Below, piece by piece: positions 16,826 to 25,611 of a DNA stretch of 64,000 nt. Under the pieces are notes generated by a model. The model was given only the letters and a program-made list of their open reading frames with translations. It searched no databases and was not told the origin of the DNA. Each line of letters starts with the position of its first letter. Position 1 is the first letter of the stretch. Origin of the DNA: Streptomyces sp. NRRL S-1022. GTDB taxonomy: Bacteria > Actinomycetota > Actinomycetes > Streptomycetales > Streptomycetaceae. The translations under genes and the position numbers were made by a program. The stretch lies in contig NZ_JOIU01000005.1 in the NCBI RefSeq assembly GCF_000720135.1, positions 1 to 64,000 on the forward strand, written 5' to 3'.

Positions 16826-17452
16826 ATGCAGGACGAGTACCGCACAGTCGCCCGCGCGGGCGTGCACGAGACCGAGATCAACCGCTCCCGCTTCCTGTGC
16901 GCCCTCGCCCCGGCCGCCACCGAGCAGGAGGCCCAGGAGTTCGTCGCCGCCGTGCGCAAGGAGCACGCCGACGCCACACACAACTGCTGGGCGTACGTCA
17001 TCGGCGCCGACGCCTCCGTGCAGAAGGCCAGCGACGACGGCGAACCGGGCGGCACCGCCGGCGTGCCCATGCTCCAGATGCTGCTGCGCCGCGACATGCG
17101 GTACGTGGTCGCGGTCGTCACCCGCTACTACGGCGGCGTCAAGCTCGGCGCCGGCGGACTGATCCGCGCCTACGGCGGCTCGGTCGGCGAGGCACTGGAC
17201 GCACTGGGCACGATCACCCGGCGCCGCTTCCGGCTGGCCACGGTGACCGTCGACCACCAGCGCGCGGGCAAGGTCCAGAACGACCTGCGCGCCACCGGAC
17301 GCGAGGTGCGCGACGTCCGCTACGGCGAGGCCGTCACCCTGGAGATCGGCCTGCCGGACGCCGAGGTGGACGCCTTCCGCTCCTGGCTCGCCGATGTGAC
17401 GGCGGGCACGGCCGGCCTCGAACTCGGCGGCGAAGCCTACGGAGACGCCTGA
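16826..17452 (+). CDS. YigZ/IMPACT-family protein (UPF0029)
   Basis: The 208-residue protein has the IMPACT N-terminal domain: EINRSRFLCALAPAATEQEA, HNCWAYVIG, SDDGEPGGTAGVPMLQ and VTRYYGGVKLGAGGLIRAY, followed by a smaller ferredoxin-like C-terminal domain from about 135. The family is widespread and linked in eukaryotes to translational control. Bacterial members have no settled function. It is monocistronic behind a leaderless-type promoter. Confidence 0.9.
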   Translation: MQDEYRTVARAGVHETEINRSRFLCALAPAATEQEAQEFVAAVRKEHADATHNCWAYVIGADASVQKASDDGEPGGTAGVPMLQMLLRRDMRYVVAVVTRYYGGVKLGAGGLIRAYGGSVGEALDALGTITRRRFRLATVTVDHQRAGKVQNDLRATGREVRDVRYGEAVTLEIGLPDAEVDAFRSWLADVTAGTAGLELGGEAYGDA

Positions 17453-17543
17453 CGATTACCGCGAATCGGACATAACACCCCCGTGGTGGGCGGGTCGTGA
17501 CGGCGATACGCGAGCAACCGCCCGTGGTGTCGGACCCGGCCGT

Positions 17544-17549
17544 TAGTCT
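17544..17549 (+). promoter_or_regulatory. -10 element upstream of sbcD
   Basis: TAGTCT ends 8 nt before the ATG at 17558. The 105-bp gap has no ribosome binding site near the ATG, so a short or absent leader is likely. Confidence 0.45.
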
Positions 17550-17557
17550 CGGGGCCC

Positions 17558-18721
17558 ATGAGACTGCTGCACACGTCCGACTGGCACCTCGGCCGGGCCT
17601 TCCACCGGGTGAACCTGCTCGGGGCCCAGGCCGAGTTCATCGGTCACCTCGTCGGCACCGTGCGTGAGCACGAGGTGGACGCGGTGGTCGTGTCGGGCGA
17701 CGTGTACGACCGCGCGGTGCCGCCGCTCGCCGCGGTCGAGCTGTTCGACGACGCCCTGCACCGCCTCGCGGACCTCGGCGTGCCCACGGTGATGATCTCC
17801 GGCAACCACGACTCGGCCCGCCGCCTCGGCGTCGGCGCCGGACTCATCGGCCGCGCCGGCATCCACCTGCGCACCGAACCCGCCGCCGCAGGCACCCCGG
17901 TCGTGCTCCGGGACGCCCACGGCGAGGTCGCCTTCTACGGCCTGCCGTACCTCGAACCGGCCCTGGTGAAGGACGAGTTCGGCGTCGACAAGGCCGGCCA
18001 CGAGGCAGTCCTCGGCGCCGCCATGGACCGGGTCCGCGCCGACCTCGCCACCCGCCCGCCGGGCACGCGTTCCGTCGTCCTCGCCCACGCCTTCGTCACC
18101 GGCGGCCAGGCCAGCGACAGCGAGCGGGACATCACCGTCGGCGGGGTCGCCGCCGTACCGGCCGGGGTCTTCGACGGCGTCGACTACGTGGCGCTCGGGC
18201 ACCTGCACGGCTGCCAGACCCTCACCGAGCGCGTGCGCTACTCCGGCTCCCCGCTCGCCTACTCCTTCTCCGAGGCCGGCCACCGCAAGAGCATGTGGCT
18301 GGTCGACCTGGACGCGGACGGCGCGGTGACCGCCGAACGCGTCGACTGCCCGGTGCCCCGCCCGCTCGCCCGCATCAGCGGCACCCTGGACGACCTGCTC
18401 GCCGACCCGGCGCTGACCCGCCACGAGGACGCCTGGGTCGAGGCCACCCTCACCGACCCCGTCCGCCCGGCCGACCCCATGGCCCGGCTCACCGAACGCT
18501 TCCCGCACACCCTCAGCCTGGTCTTCGCCCCCGAACGAGGTCAGGACGACCCCCGGGTGTCGTACGCCCGGCGCCTCGCCGGCCGCAGCGACCAGCAGAT
18601 CGCCCAGGACTTCGTCGCCCATGTGCGCGGCACCGGCCCCGACGGGCACGAGGCGGCCGTGCTGCGCGAGGCCTTCGACGCCGTACGCGCCGACCACGCC
18701 GTGCGGGAGGTGGCCCGGTGA
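17558..18721 (+). CDS. sbcD: exonuclease SbcCD, nuclease subunit D
   Basis: The 387-residue metallophosphoesterase of the Mre11/SbcD family shows all five metal motifs: LLHTSDWHLG (8-10 Asp/His), VVSGDVYDRA, ISGNHDSARRL, VLAHAFVTGG and YVALGHLHG. It is the nuclease that, with SbcC, degrades hairpins and processes blocked DNA ends. It overlaps sbcC by 4 nt (GTGA), so the two are translationally coupled. Confidence 0.95.
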   Translation: MRLLHTSDWHLGRAFHRVNLLGAQAEFIGHLVGTVREHEVDAVVVSGDVYDRAVPPLAAVELFDDALHRLADLGVPTVMISGNHDSARRLGVGAGLIGRAGIHLRTEPAAAGTPVVLRDAHGEVAFYGLPYLEPALVKDEFGVDKAGHEAVLGAAMDRVRADLATRPPGTRSVVLAHAFVTGGQASDSERDITVGGVAAVPAGVFDGVDYVALGHLHGCQTLTERVRYSGSPLAYSFSEAGHRKSMWLVDLDADGAVTAERVDCPVPRPLARISGTLDDLLADPALTRHEDAWVEATLTDPVRPADPMARLTERFPHTLSLVFAPERGQDDPRVSYARRLAGRSDQQIAQDFVAHVRGTGPDGHEAAVLREAFDAVRADHAVREVAR

Positions 18722-21700
18722 GGCTGCACCGGCTCGACATCACCGCCTTCGGGCCCTTCGGTGGCGCCCAGCGCGTCGACTTCGACGCGCTGTCCACCGC
18801 CGGGCTGTTCCTGCTGCACGGCCCCACCGGCGCCGGCAAGACCTCCGTCCTGGACGCCGTCTGCTACGCCCTCTACGGCTCCGTCCCCGGCGCCCGGCAG
18901 AGCGGCCAGGGCATGCACCTGCGCAGCGACCACGCCCAGCCGGGCACCCGTACCGAGGTCCGCCTCGAACTCACCGTCGCCGGACGCCGGCTGGAGATCA
19001 CCCGCCAGCCGCCGTGGGAGCGCCGCAAACTGCGCGGCAAGGGCATGACGGTCGACAAGGCCCAGACCTGGCTGCGCGAGTACGACGCCCAGGCCCGGAC
19101 CTGGAAGGACCTCAGCCGCTCCCACCAGGAGACCGGCACCGAGATCGAGCAGCTGCTCGGCATGAGCCGCGAGCAGTTCTGCCAGGTCGTCCTGCTGCCC
19201 CAGGGCGACTTCGCCCGCTTCCTGCGCGCGGACGCCGAGGCCCGCGGCAGGCTCCTGGGCCGCCTCTTCGACACCCAGCGCTTCAGCGACGTGGAGAAGC
19301 GCCTCGCCGAACGCCGCCGCGCCACCGAGGCACGCGTGCGCGAGGGGGACGCGGCGCTGCTCGCCGACGCCCACCGCATGCAGCAGGAGGCCGGCGACGC
19401 CATGGAGCTGCCCGAGCTGGCCCCCGGCGACCCCGGCCTGGCCGCCGCCGTCCTCGGCGCCGCCGCCGTCGCCCGCAGCACCGCCCGCGAACGCCTCGCC
19501 GTCGCCCACTGCCGGCTCTCCGCCGCCGAGTCCGCCCACGCCGCGGCCCGGCGCACGCTGGAGGAGGCACGCGAACTCGCCCGGCTGCAGAGCAGGCTCA
19601 CCGAGGCCCGGCAGCGCGCCGAGCGCCTCCAGGAGCGGGCCGGCGCGCACCGCGAGGCGCAGGAGCGCATGGCGCGGGCCCGCAAGGCGGAGGCCGTCGC
19701 ACCCGCGCTGGAGCTGTGGGAGGCCGCCGAGACGGAACACCGCCGGGCCGCCGCGGCCGAGGCACGGGCGCGCGCCCTGCTGCCCGACTCGCACGCCGGC
19801 GCCGGCGCGAGCGGACTCGCCGCCGCCGCCCGCCGGGCCGCCGAGGAACTGGGCGGCCTGGACGCGGCCCGGCGCGCCGAACGCCGGCTCGCCGAACTCG
19901 CCGAGGAACGCGCCGGACTCGACCGGCAGGAGCACGCCGACGACGACGTACTGCGCGAGGCCGACGCCTGGCTCGCCGACTGGGACACCACCCGCGCGGC
20001 CCTCCAGACCCGCATCGATGCCGCTCAGGAGGCCGCCACCCGCGCCGAACAGCTCGCCGTCCAGCGCGCCCCCATGCAGCGGCGGCTCGACGCGGCCCGC
20101 ACCCGCGACCGGCTGGCCGCCGACCTCGCACAGGCCCGGGAGCGCGCGCGTGACTCCGGGCAGCGCGCGCTGGACGCCCGCGCCCACTGGCTGGACCTGA
20201 AGGAGCAGCGGCTCAACGGCATCGCCGCCGAACTGGCCGCCCACCTCACCGACGGCGAGCCCTGCGCGGTCTGCGGCGCCACCGAACACCCCGCCCCCGC
20301 CCTCAAGGTCGCCGGGCACGTCGACCGCGAGACCGAGGACCGCGCCCTCGCCGCGTACCAGCGGGCCGAGGAGCAGCACACCGGGGACGAACGGCGCCTC
20401 GGCGAGGTCCGCGAGGCCCTGGCCGCGGCCACCGCGGAAGCCGGCGACACGCCCGCCGACCGGCTCGCCGCCGAGGCCGGCGAACTGGAGCAGGAGTACG
20501 CCCGCGCCCGCCGCGAGGCCTCCGCCCTGCACCCCGCCCAGGAGGAGCTGCGGCGCGCCGGGCAGGAACGCGAGCAGCGCCTCGCCGACCGCCAGCAGGC
20601 CGCCGTACGGGCCGCCTCCCGGCTCACCCGGCGGGACACCCTGGAACGCGAACAGAGCCTGCTGGAAACCGAGTTGGCGCAGGCTCGGGGCGCCGCCGAC
20701 AGCGTGGCCGCGCGCGCCGCGCAACTGGAGCGGCAGGCGGCCCGGCTGACCCACGCCGCCGACGCCGTACGCGCCGCCGAGGACGCCGCCCAGCGGCTGA
20801 AGGACGCCGACGCCCGGCTCGCCGACGCCGCCTACCGGGCCGGCTTCGACACCCCGCAGGCCGCCGCCGAGGCCCTGCTGGACCCCGCCGCCCACCGCGA
20901 GCTCCAGCACCGCCTGGACGCCTGGCAGCAGGAGGAGGCCGCCGTCCGCGCGGTCCTCGCCGAGCCCGGCACCGCGGCCGCCGCCCAGCAGCCGCCCGCC
21001 GACCCGGCCGCGGCCGAGCACACGGCGGCCGGCGCCGAACGGCGGCTGCGCGAGGCCGCCTCCGCGCGCGACGCCGCCGCCCGCTGCTGCACCGAGCTGG
21101 ACCGCCTCTCCGCCCGCGCCGCCGAAGCCGTCCGCCGGCTGGGCCCGCTGCGCGAGGAGTACGACCGGGTGGCCCGGCTCGCCGCCCTCACCGCGGGCAC
21201 CTCCGCCGACAACGAACGCCGGATGCGCCTGGAGTCGTACGTCCTGGCGGCCCGGCTGGAACAGGTCGCCGCCGCCGCGACCGTGCGCCTGCAGCGCATG
21301 TCGTCCGGCCGCTACACCCTCGTGCACTCCGACGACCGCACCGGGCGCGGCCGCAGCGGACTCGGGCTGCACGTGGTCGACGCCTGGACCGGACGGGAAC
21401 GGGACACCGCCACCCTGTCCGGCGGCGAGACCTTCTTCGCCTCGCTCGCGCTCGCCCTCGGTCTCGCCGACGTCGTCACCGACGAGGCGGGCGGCGTCCG
21501 CCTGGACACCCTCTTCATCGACGAGGGATTCGGCAGCCTCGACGACCAGACCCTGGACGAGGTCCTCGACGTCCTGGACTCCCTGCGCGAACGCGACCGC
21601 AGCGTCGGCATCGTCAGCCACGTCGCCGACCTGCGCCGCCGCATCCACGCCCAGCTGGAGGTCGTCAAGGGCAGATCGGGCTCCGCGCTGCGCCAGCGCG

Positions 21701-21759
21701 GCGTGGCCCAGGGGCTGTCCGGCCCGCGGCCGGACAGCCCCTCACCACGATCTGCCTGA
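18718..21759 (+). CDS. sbcC: exonuclease SbcCD, ATPase subunit C (Rad50-like)
   Basis: The 1013-residue SMC-like ATPase has Walker A GPTGAGKTS near residue 38, a Q-loop region, long Ala/Glu/Arg-rich coiled coils, and a zinc-hook CAVC near residues 516-519 at the centre. The C-terminal lobe has the signature LSGGETFFASLALALGLAD and Walker B LDTLFIDEGFGSLDD. It drives ATP-dependent opening of DNA ends for SbcD. The start is the GTG overlapping the sbcD stop. Confidence 0.95.
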   Translation: MRLHRLDITAFGPFGGAQRVDFDALSTAGLFLLHGPTGAGKTSVLDAVCYALYGSVPGARQSGQGMHLRSDHAQPGTRTEVRLELTVAGRRLEITRQPPWERRKLRGKGMTVDKAQTWLREYDAQARTWKDLSRSHQETGTEIEQLLGMSREQFCQVVLLPQGDFARFLRADAEARGRLLGRLFDTQRFSDVEKRLAERRRATEARVREGDAALLADAHRMQQEAGDAMELPELAPGDPGLAAAVLGAAAVARSTARERLAVAHCRLSAAESAHAAARRTLEEARELARLQSRLTEARQRAERLQERAGAHREAQERMARARKAEAVAPALELWEAAETEHRRAAAAEARARALLPDSHAGAGASGLAAAARRAAEELGGLDAARRAERRLAELAEERAGLDRQEHADDDVLREADAWLADWDTTRAALQTRIDAAQEAATRAEQLAVQRAPMQRRLDAARTRDRLAADLAQARERARDSGQRALDARAHWLDLKEQRLNGIAAELAAHLTDGEPCAVCGATEHPAPALKVAGHVDRETEDRALAAYQRAEEQHTGDERRLGEVREALAAATAEAGDTPADRLAAEAGELEQEYARARREASALHPAQEELRRAGQEREQRLADRQQAAVRAASRLTRRDTLEREQSLLETELAQARGAADSVAARAAQLERQAARLTHAADAVRAAEDAAQRLKDADARLADAAYRAGFDTPQAAAEALLDPAAHRELQHRLDAWQQEEAAVRAVLAEPGTAAAAQQPPADPAAAEHTAAGAERRLREAASARDAAARCCTELDRLSARAAEAVRRLGPLREEYDRVARLAALTAGTSADNERRMRLESYVLAARLEQVAAAATVRLQRMSSGRYTLVHSDDRTGRGRSGLGLHVVDAWTGRERDTATLSGGETFFASLALALGLADVVTDEAGGVRLDTLFIDEGFGSLDDQTLDEVLDVLDSLRERDRSVGIVSHVADLRRRIHAQLEVVKGRSGSALRQRGVAQGLSGPRPDSPSPRSA

Positions 21760-21940
21760 ACCGTCCCGGCGTCGAGGTCGGCTGCCGAGGAAGTGCTCGA
21801 CGGCCCGGAGGGTCGGTACGTCGGTCAGGAAGCCGAGGTGGGTCTGGCGGACGTAGGGCTGGCCGCCGAGTCTCTTCACCTGCTCGTCCGTCAGCTCGCC
21901 ACACCGCACTTCGTGGAGGCCGCGGTCCGCTGCTTCCGGC
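21745..21940 (-). pseudogene. C-terminal fragment of an unidentified protein
   Basis: Reading leftward, this strand gives a coherent peptide containing ELTDEQVKRLGGQPYVRQTH and then LGFLTDVPTLRAVEHFLGSR, with a stop just past the sbcC end. Upstream of that the frame turns into low-complexity antisense sequence. No start is near. It reads like the last 50-60 residues of a real protein whose front has been lost. I do not recognise the family. Confidence 0.35.
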
Positions 21941-22029
21941 GGGCCAAGGCGGCCGGAGCGCTGCGTTCCTACCACGCCTGGGCGGCCAGCGGGACGAGCG
22001 CCGCCCGGCTTCACCAACGCGACGGGGCT

Positions 22030-22470
22030 GCTCTGGAGTCGGCCAGGACCGAGCTGTTCCACGCCCATCGGCTGCGCCGTGCCCGCAAGCCCCGTCCCGC
22101 GCGTGAGCTGCTGCGAGAAGCCTTGGAGATCTTCCAGCAGTTCGGTGCCGCCTCCTGGGCCCGGCGGGCCACCGCGGAGCTCCGCGCCGCCGGGGCCCGC
22201 GCGCAGGCCCCTGCCCGCCCGGGCGGCCGCGGGTCCGCAGCGGGCACGCAACTGACGGCGCAGCAGACGCGGATCTGCGAACTGGTGGCCCAGGGGGCGA
22301 CCAACCAGGAGATCGCCGAGGTGCTCATGGTCAGCGTGCGAACCGTCGAGTACCACCTCAGGAACGTCTTCACCCGACTCGGCGTGCGCTCCCGCATCGA
22401 ACTGGCCGCCCACTTCCGCCAGGTCCGGCGGGGCCGCCGATTCCTGCCGGACTGCCGGCCCCTGCCGGCT
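22030..22470 (+). pseudogene. C-terminal fragment of a LuxR-family (LAL-type) regulator
   Basis: The frame encodes ARTELFHAHRLRRARKPRPA and ALEIFQQFGAASWARRATAELRAAG, the tetratricopeptide-like end of large ATP-binding LuxR regulators, then a complete LuxR helix-turn-helix (about 22249-22430: LTAQQTRICELVAQGATNQE, SVRTVEYHLRNVFTRLGVRS). The ATPase and most of the protein are missing. The frame has no natural stop after the helix-turn-helix and runs antisense through the lrp gene to 22926. This is a decayed regulator. Confidence 0.65.
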
Positions 22471-22917
22471 CTAGCGGCCCAGCGGGCGCCGGGTCAGCGG
22501 GGAGGAGTACACCACGCTGGTGGTCACCGAACCGAGCGCGCCGATCCTGCCCGACACCTCCTCCAGGTGGGACATCGACCGCGCGGTGACCTTGATGACG
22601 AAGCAGTCGTCACCCGTGACGTGGTGCGCCTCCAGGATCTCGGGCGTCGCCGCGACCAGGTCGTGGAAGGGCTTGTAGTTGCCGTTCGGGTAGCGCAGCC
22701 GTACGAAGGCCAGGATCGGCAGGCCCAGCCGCTCGGGGTCGACGACCGCCGCGTACCCCTGGATCACGCCCGCCTCCTCCAGTCGCCGGACCCGCTCGGT
22801 GACGGCGCTGGGCGACATCGACACGGCGCGCGCCAGCTCGGCGTAGCTGGCCCGCCCGTCGTGCTGGAGGACTTCGAGGATGCGCCAGTCGGTGGCGTCC
22901 GGGGAATACACGGTCAT
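22471..22917 (-). CDS. Lrp/AsnC-family transcriptional regulator
   Basis: From ATG at 22917 (MTVYSPDATDWRIL) the protein has 148 residues: an N-terminal AsnC helix-turn-helix (GRASYAELARAVSMSPSAVT) and a RAM ligand domain (ILAFVRLRY ... GDDCFVIKVTARSMSHLEEV). The in-frame start at 22953 would add 12 residues without a better ribosome binding site. The gene is divergent from the rhodanese gene, 95 bp away, a likely target. The effector is probably an amino acid. Confidence 0.85.
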   Translation of the reverse strand: MTVYSPDATDWRILEVLQHDGRASYAELARAVSMSPSAVTERVRRLEEAGVIQGYAAVVDPERLGLPILAFVRLRYPNGNYKPFHDLVAATPEILEAHHVTGDDCFVIKVTARSMSHLEEVSGRIGALGSVTTSVVYSSPLTRRPLGR

Positions 22918-22999
22918 CCCGGATGAATAGCAGGGGAATCCCCGGCCGGGCAAGGGAAAGCCCGGGAATCGTCCCTTCAGAGCGCGGGCCGGCGGATCA

Positions 23000-23005
23000 T
23001 AGATT
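23000..23005 (+). promoter_or_regulatory. -10 element for near-leaderless rhodanese transcript
   Basis: TAGATT ends 7 nt before the ATG at 23013. No ribosome binding site precedes the ATG. Confidence 0.5.
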
Positions 23006-23012
23006 CTCAGTC

Positions 23013-23489
23013 ATGATCAAGACGACTTCCGCGAACCCCGTCCTGCGCGTCGCCCCCGCCGCCCCCGCCGAGGCCGCCGCCTGGTTCCGGGCGAGCCTCG
23101 CCTTCCACGCCGACGTCTCCGACGTCGCCGCCGCGCTCGCGGCCGGCGGCGACCCCGGGTTCGTCGTCGTGGACACCCGCTCCACCGAGTCCTGGGACCA
23201 GGGCCACCTCCCCGGCGCCGTCCACCTGCCGACCGCGCTCATCCCCGAGCAGGCCGAACGGCTCCTCGACAAGGACGTGCCGGTGGTGACGTACTGCTGG
23301 GGGCCCGGCTGCAACGGCGCCACCCGCGCCGCCCTCGCCCTCGCCGAACTGGGCTTCCGGGTCAAGGAGATGCTCGGCGGCTTCGAGTACTGGGCACGGG
23401 AGGGCTTCGCCTACGAGACCTGGCAGGGCCCGGCGCACCAGGACGCCGACCCGCTGACGGCACCCGTCGACGGCGACTGCGGCTGCTGA
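23013..23489 (+). CDS. rhodanese-domain sulfurtransferase
   Basis: The 158-residue single-domain rhodanese has FVVVDTRSTESWDQGHLPGA (Asp/Arg motif) and an active-site loop VTYCWGPGCNGATRAA with the catalytic Cys. A Cys pair at the C-terminus (DGDCGC) is unusual and could bind metal or take part in persulfide transfer. It would move sulfur between thiol carriers. The start is the ATG following the -10 element; the track of sequence upstream in frame is not coding-like. Confidence 0.88.
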   Translation: MIKTTSANPVLRVAPAAPAEAAAWFRASLAFHADVSDVAAALAAGGDPGFVVVDTRSTESWDQGHLPGAVHLPTALIPEQAERLLDKDVPVVTYCWGPGCNGATRAALALAELGFRVKEMLGGFEYWAREGFAYETWQGPAHQDADPLTAPVDGDCGC

Positions 23490-23555
23490 ACCCGTTCCCC
23501 GGGCGGCGCGGCACACGGACGCGGGAACACACGTGGTCCGGGCACCGCGTCCGGG

Positions 23556-23561
23556 TAGAGT
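23556..23561 (+). promoter_or_regulatory. -10 element for leaderless transcript
   Basis: TAGAGT ends 6 nt before the GTG at 23568, without a ribosome binding site. Confidence 0.6.
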
Positions 23562-23567
23562 CGGGCA

Positions 23568-24068
23568 GTGCCCGAGCTGAAGCGGCTGCACCCCAGCCAC
23601 GCCCCCGCGGTCCTGGCCTTCGAGCTGTCGAACCGCGCCTACTTCGCCGCCTCGGTCCCCGACCGGGGCGACGAGTACTTCGACCGGTTCACCGACCGGT
23701 ACGACGCCCTGCTGGCCGAGCAGGAGGCCGGCACCTGCGCCTTCTACCTGCTCGTCGCCGAGGACGGTGCCGTACTCGGCAGGTTCAACCTGGTCAACAT
23801 CCAGAACCGCACCGCGGAACTCGGCTACCGCGTCGCCGAGCACGTCGCCGGCCGCGGCGTGGCCACCGAGACCGTCCGCGAGCTGTGCCGGCTGGCGGCC
23901 CAGCGGTACGGACTGCGCACCCTGCGGGCGGCCACCGCCCACCGCAACGCCGCCTCCCACAGGGTGCTGACCAAGGCCGGGTTCGTCCCGATCGGACCGG
24001 CCGACCCGGCCGACCTCGGCGGTCAGCCCGGTACCTGGTACCAGTGCGACCTCGTCCTCCTGTCGTAG
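23568..24068 (+). CDS. GNAT-family N-acetyltransferase (RimJ/RimL type)
   Basis: The 166-residue protein starts PELKRLHPSHAPAVLAFE and has the acetyl-CoA loop in YRVAEHVAGRGVATETVREL and the C-terminal HRNAASHRVLTKAGFVP motif of RimJ/RimL-type enzymes. It probably acetylates a protein N-terminus or a small amine. It stands alone behind a leaderless-type promoter. Confidence 0.85.
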   Translation: MPELKRLHPSHAPAVLAFELSNRAYFAASVPDRGDEYFDRFTDRYDALLAEQEAGTCAFYLLVAEDGAVLGRFNLVNIQNRTAELGYRVAEHVAGRGVATETVRELCRLAAQRYGLRTLRAATAHRNAASHRVLTKAGFVPIGPADPADLGGQPGTWYQCDLVLLS

Positions 24069-24175
24069 ACCGCCTCCGGCCGCGGAGAAGTCCCGCCGAC
24101 CGGCGGGGGTGCTCCGGCCACCTGCTGGAGGTTGACGGGGCTCCCTTCCTGGAATGTGGTGTCCGAGGGAAACTC

Positions 24176-24191
24176 CTCCGCCCCGGCGGAG
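24176..24191. promoter_or_regulatory. hairpin upstream of the phosphatase-like gene
   Basis: CTCCGCC (24176-24182), spacer CC, GGCGGAG (24185-24191) forms a perfect seven-bp stem 32 bp before the GTG start. It may be a terminator of upstream transcription or a leader element. I see no known riboswitch core in the 155-bp gap. Confidence 0.35.
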
Positions 24192-24223
24192 CGGCTCTTC
24201 CCGATCGAGAAGGAGGTCGGACG

Positions 24224-24853
24224 GTGACGGTGCGACTGACGATGCTCTGCGCGACCGCCGCGGACGGCGGCCATGACCGGATCCTCGGGGACGGCGCCCC
24301 CGGCGCGCCCGTGACAGCGGCCGTGCCGCCGTACGCCCTGGCCCTGAGGGGCCCCTCGGCCCGCTGCGCGCGGACCGCCGAGGTCCTCGGGATCGACGCG
24401 GCGCCCCGGCACGCCCTGCGCGGCCTGGACCACGGCGCGTGGGAGGGCCGCCCGCTCGCCGACGTCGCGGCCGAGGATCCCCACGGCCTGTCCGTCTGGC
24501 TGACGGATCCCGACGCCGCACCGCCCGCAGGCGAGTCCGTGCGCCGGTTCTGCCGCCGGACGGCCGACTGGCTGACGGCCCTGCCCGCCGGCCCGGAGCT
24601 CGTGCTCGCGATCGTCGAGGAGTCCGTCGTCAGGGCCGCGCTGGTCCACGCCCTGGCCCTGCCCGCCCGCGCGTTCCGGTACCTGGACGTGCCGTCCGTG
24701 CTCACGCTGACGCTGCGCGACGGCGGGTGGAGCGCCCGGCTCGCCCCGCCGGCCGCCCCGCGGCACCGGCGGCCCGCCGACGGCCCCGGAACCGTCGCGG
24801 TGCCGACCCTGCCGGCCACCCGCCGCCACCTGTGCCTCACCGGCCGGCCCTGA
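24224..24853 (+). CDS. degenerate histidine-phosphatase-family protein
   Basis: The 209-residue protein keeps the family scaffold: SARCARTAEVLGI, ALRGLDHGAWEGRPLADV, ESVRRFCRRTADWLTALP and AALVHALALPARAFRYLDV. The catalytic RHG at the N-terminus is replaced by LCATAAD, and the second His motif (usually VxHGGVIRA) reads AIVEESVVRAA. Both catalytic histidines are therefore missing and phosphatase activity is unlikely. GTG at 24224 follows AGGAGG. It lies just upstream of a two-component system but there is a 104-bp gap. Confidence 0.7.
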   Translation: MTVRLTMLCATAADGGHDRILGDGAPGAPVTAAVPPYALALRGPSARCARTAEVLGIDAAPRHALRGLDHGAWEGRPLADVAAEDPHGLSVWLTDPDAAPPAGESVRRFCRRTADWLTALPAGPELVLAIVEESVVRAALVHALALPARAFRYLDVPSVLTLTLRDGGWSARLAPPAAPRHRRPADGPGTVAVPTLPATRRHLCLTGRP

Positions 24854-24957
24854 CCGGAGCGGTCCGGCCCGCGCGTCCGTGACCGCGGCGCCCGGCGGCG
24901 AAGCGGCCCCGGGCGTGGTACGAATCGGACAGTGGTGCCGTCGAGGCTGGAGCGCAC

Positions 24958-25611
24958 GTGATCCGGGTACTGGTGGTCGACGACGAAGCCCTGATCCGCA
25001 CGGGTTTCCAGCGGATCCTCGCCGCCGCCGACGGCATCGAGGTCGTCGGGGCGGTGTCCGGCGCCCAGGCCCTGCGGACGGTGCGCGAACAGGACCCCGA
25101 CGTGGTGCTGCTGGACATCCGCATGCCGGACGTGGACGGGCTCACCGTCCTCGGTGATATCCGCCGGCTGCCGCAGCCGCCCGTGGTGGCCATGCTGACC
25201 ACGTTCGACATGGACGAGTACGTGGAGACGGCACTGCGCTCGGGCGCCGCCGGATTCCTCCTCAAGGACACCGACCCCGAGGCGCTGCCGCTGGCGGTGC
25301 AGAGCCTGGCCCGCGGCGGCACCGTGCTCGCGCCCAAGGTCACCCGAACGGTGGTGGACGGCTACCTGAGCGCCGGACCGCAGGAGCGGCCGCCCAAGGC
25401 CCTCGAACGGCTGACCGGCCGGGAGCGCGAGGTGCTCGTCCTCATCGCCGAGGGCCTGTCGAACGCCGACATCGCGACCCGGATGCACCTGAGCACCGGC
25501 ACGGTCAAGGACCACGTCAGCGCGATCCTCACCAAGCTGGAGGTCAGCGGCAGGGTCCAGGCCGCCCTCTTCGCCCAGCGGGCCGGCCTCCTCACGGAGG
25601 AGACCGGATGA
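24958..25611 (+). CDS. NarL/FixJ-family response regulator
   Basis: The 217-residue regulator has a receiver domain with acidic pocket DDE at 8-10 and phosphoacceptor Asp53 in VVLLDIRMPD, and a LuxR helix-turn-helix at about 148-205 (LTGREREVLVLIAEGLSNAD). It overlaps the downstream kinase gene by 4 nt (ATGA). The pair is a typical actinobacterial NarL-type two-component system. Targets are not evident from the neighbours. Confidence 0.93.
   Translation: MIRVLVVDDEALIRTGFQRILAAADGIEVVGAVSGAQALRTVREQDPDVVLLDIRMPDVDGLTVLGDIRRLPQPPVVAMLTTFDMDEYVETALRSGAAGFLLKDTDPEALPLAVQSLARGGTVLAPKVTRTVVDGYLSAGPQERPPKALERLTGREREVLVLIAEGLSNADIATRMHLSTGTVKDHVSAILTKLEVSGRVQAALFAQRAGLLTEETG

Noticed and set aside
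18541..21648. 1035-codon minus-strand frame opposite sbcC
   Set aside because: It is antisense to a fully motif-supported sbcC gene and its peptide has no fold-like pattern.
21793..22926. Single 377-residue LuxR regulator gene
   Set aside because: Only the 22030-22440 part looks protein-like; the rest is antisense to lrp or lacks family features.
24069..24223. Cobalamin riboswitch upstream of the phosphatase-like gene
   Set aside because: The gap has a hairpin, but the conserved B12-box and receptor core are not present.
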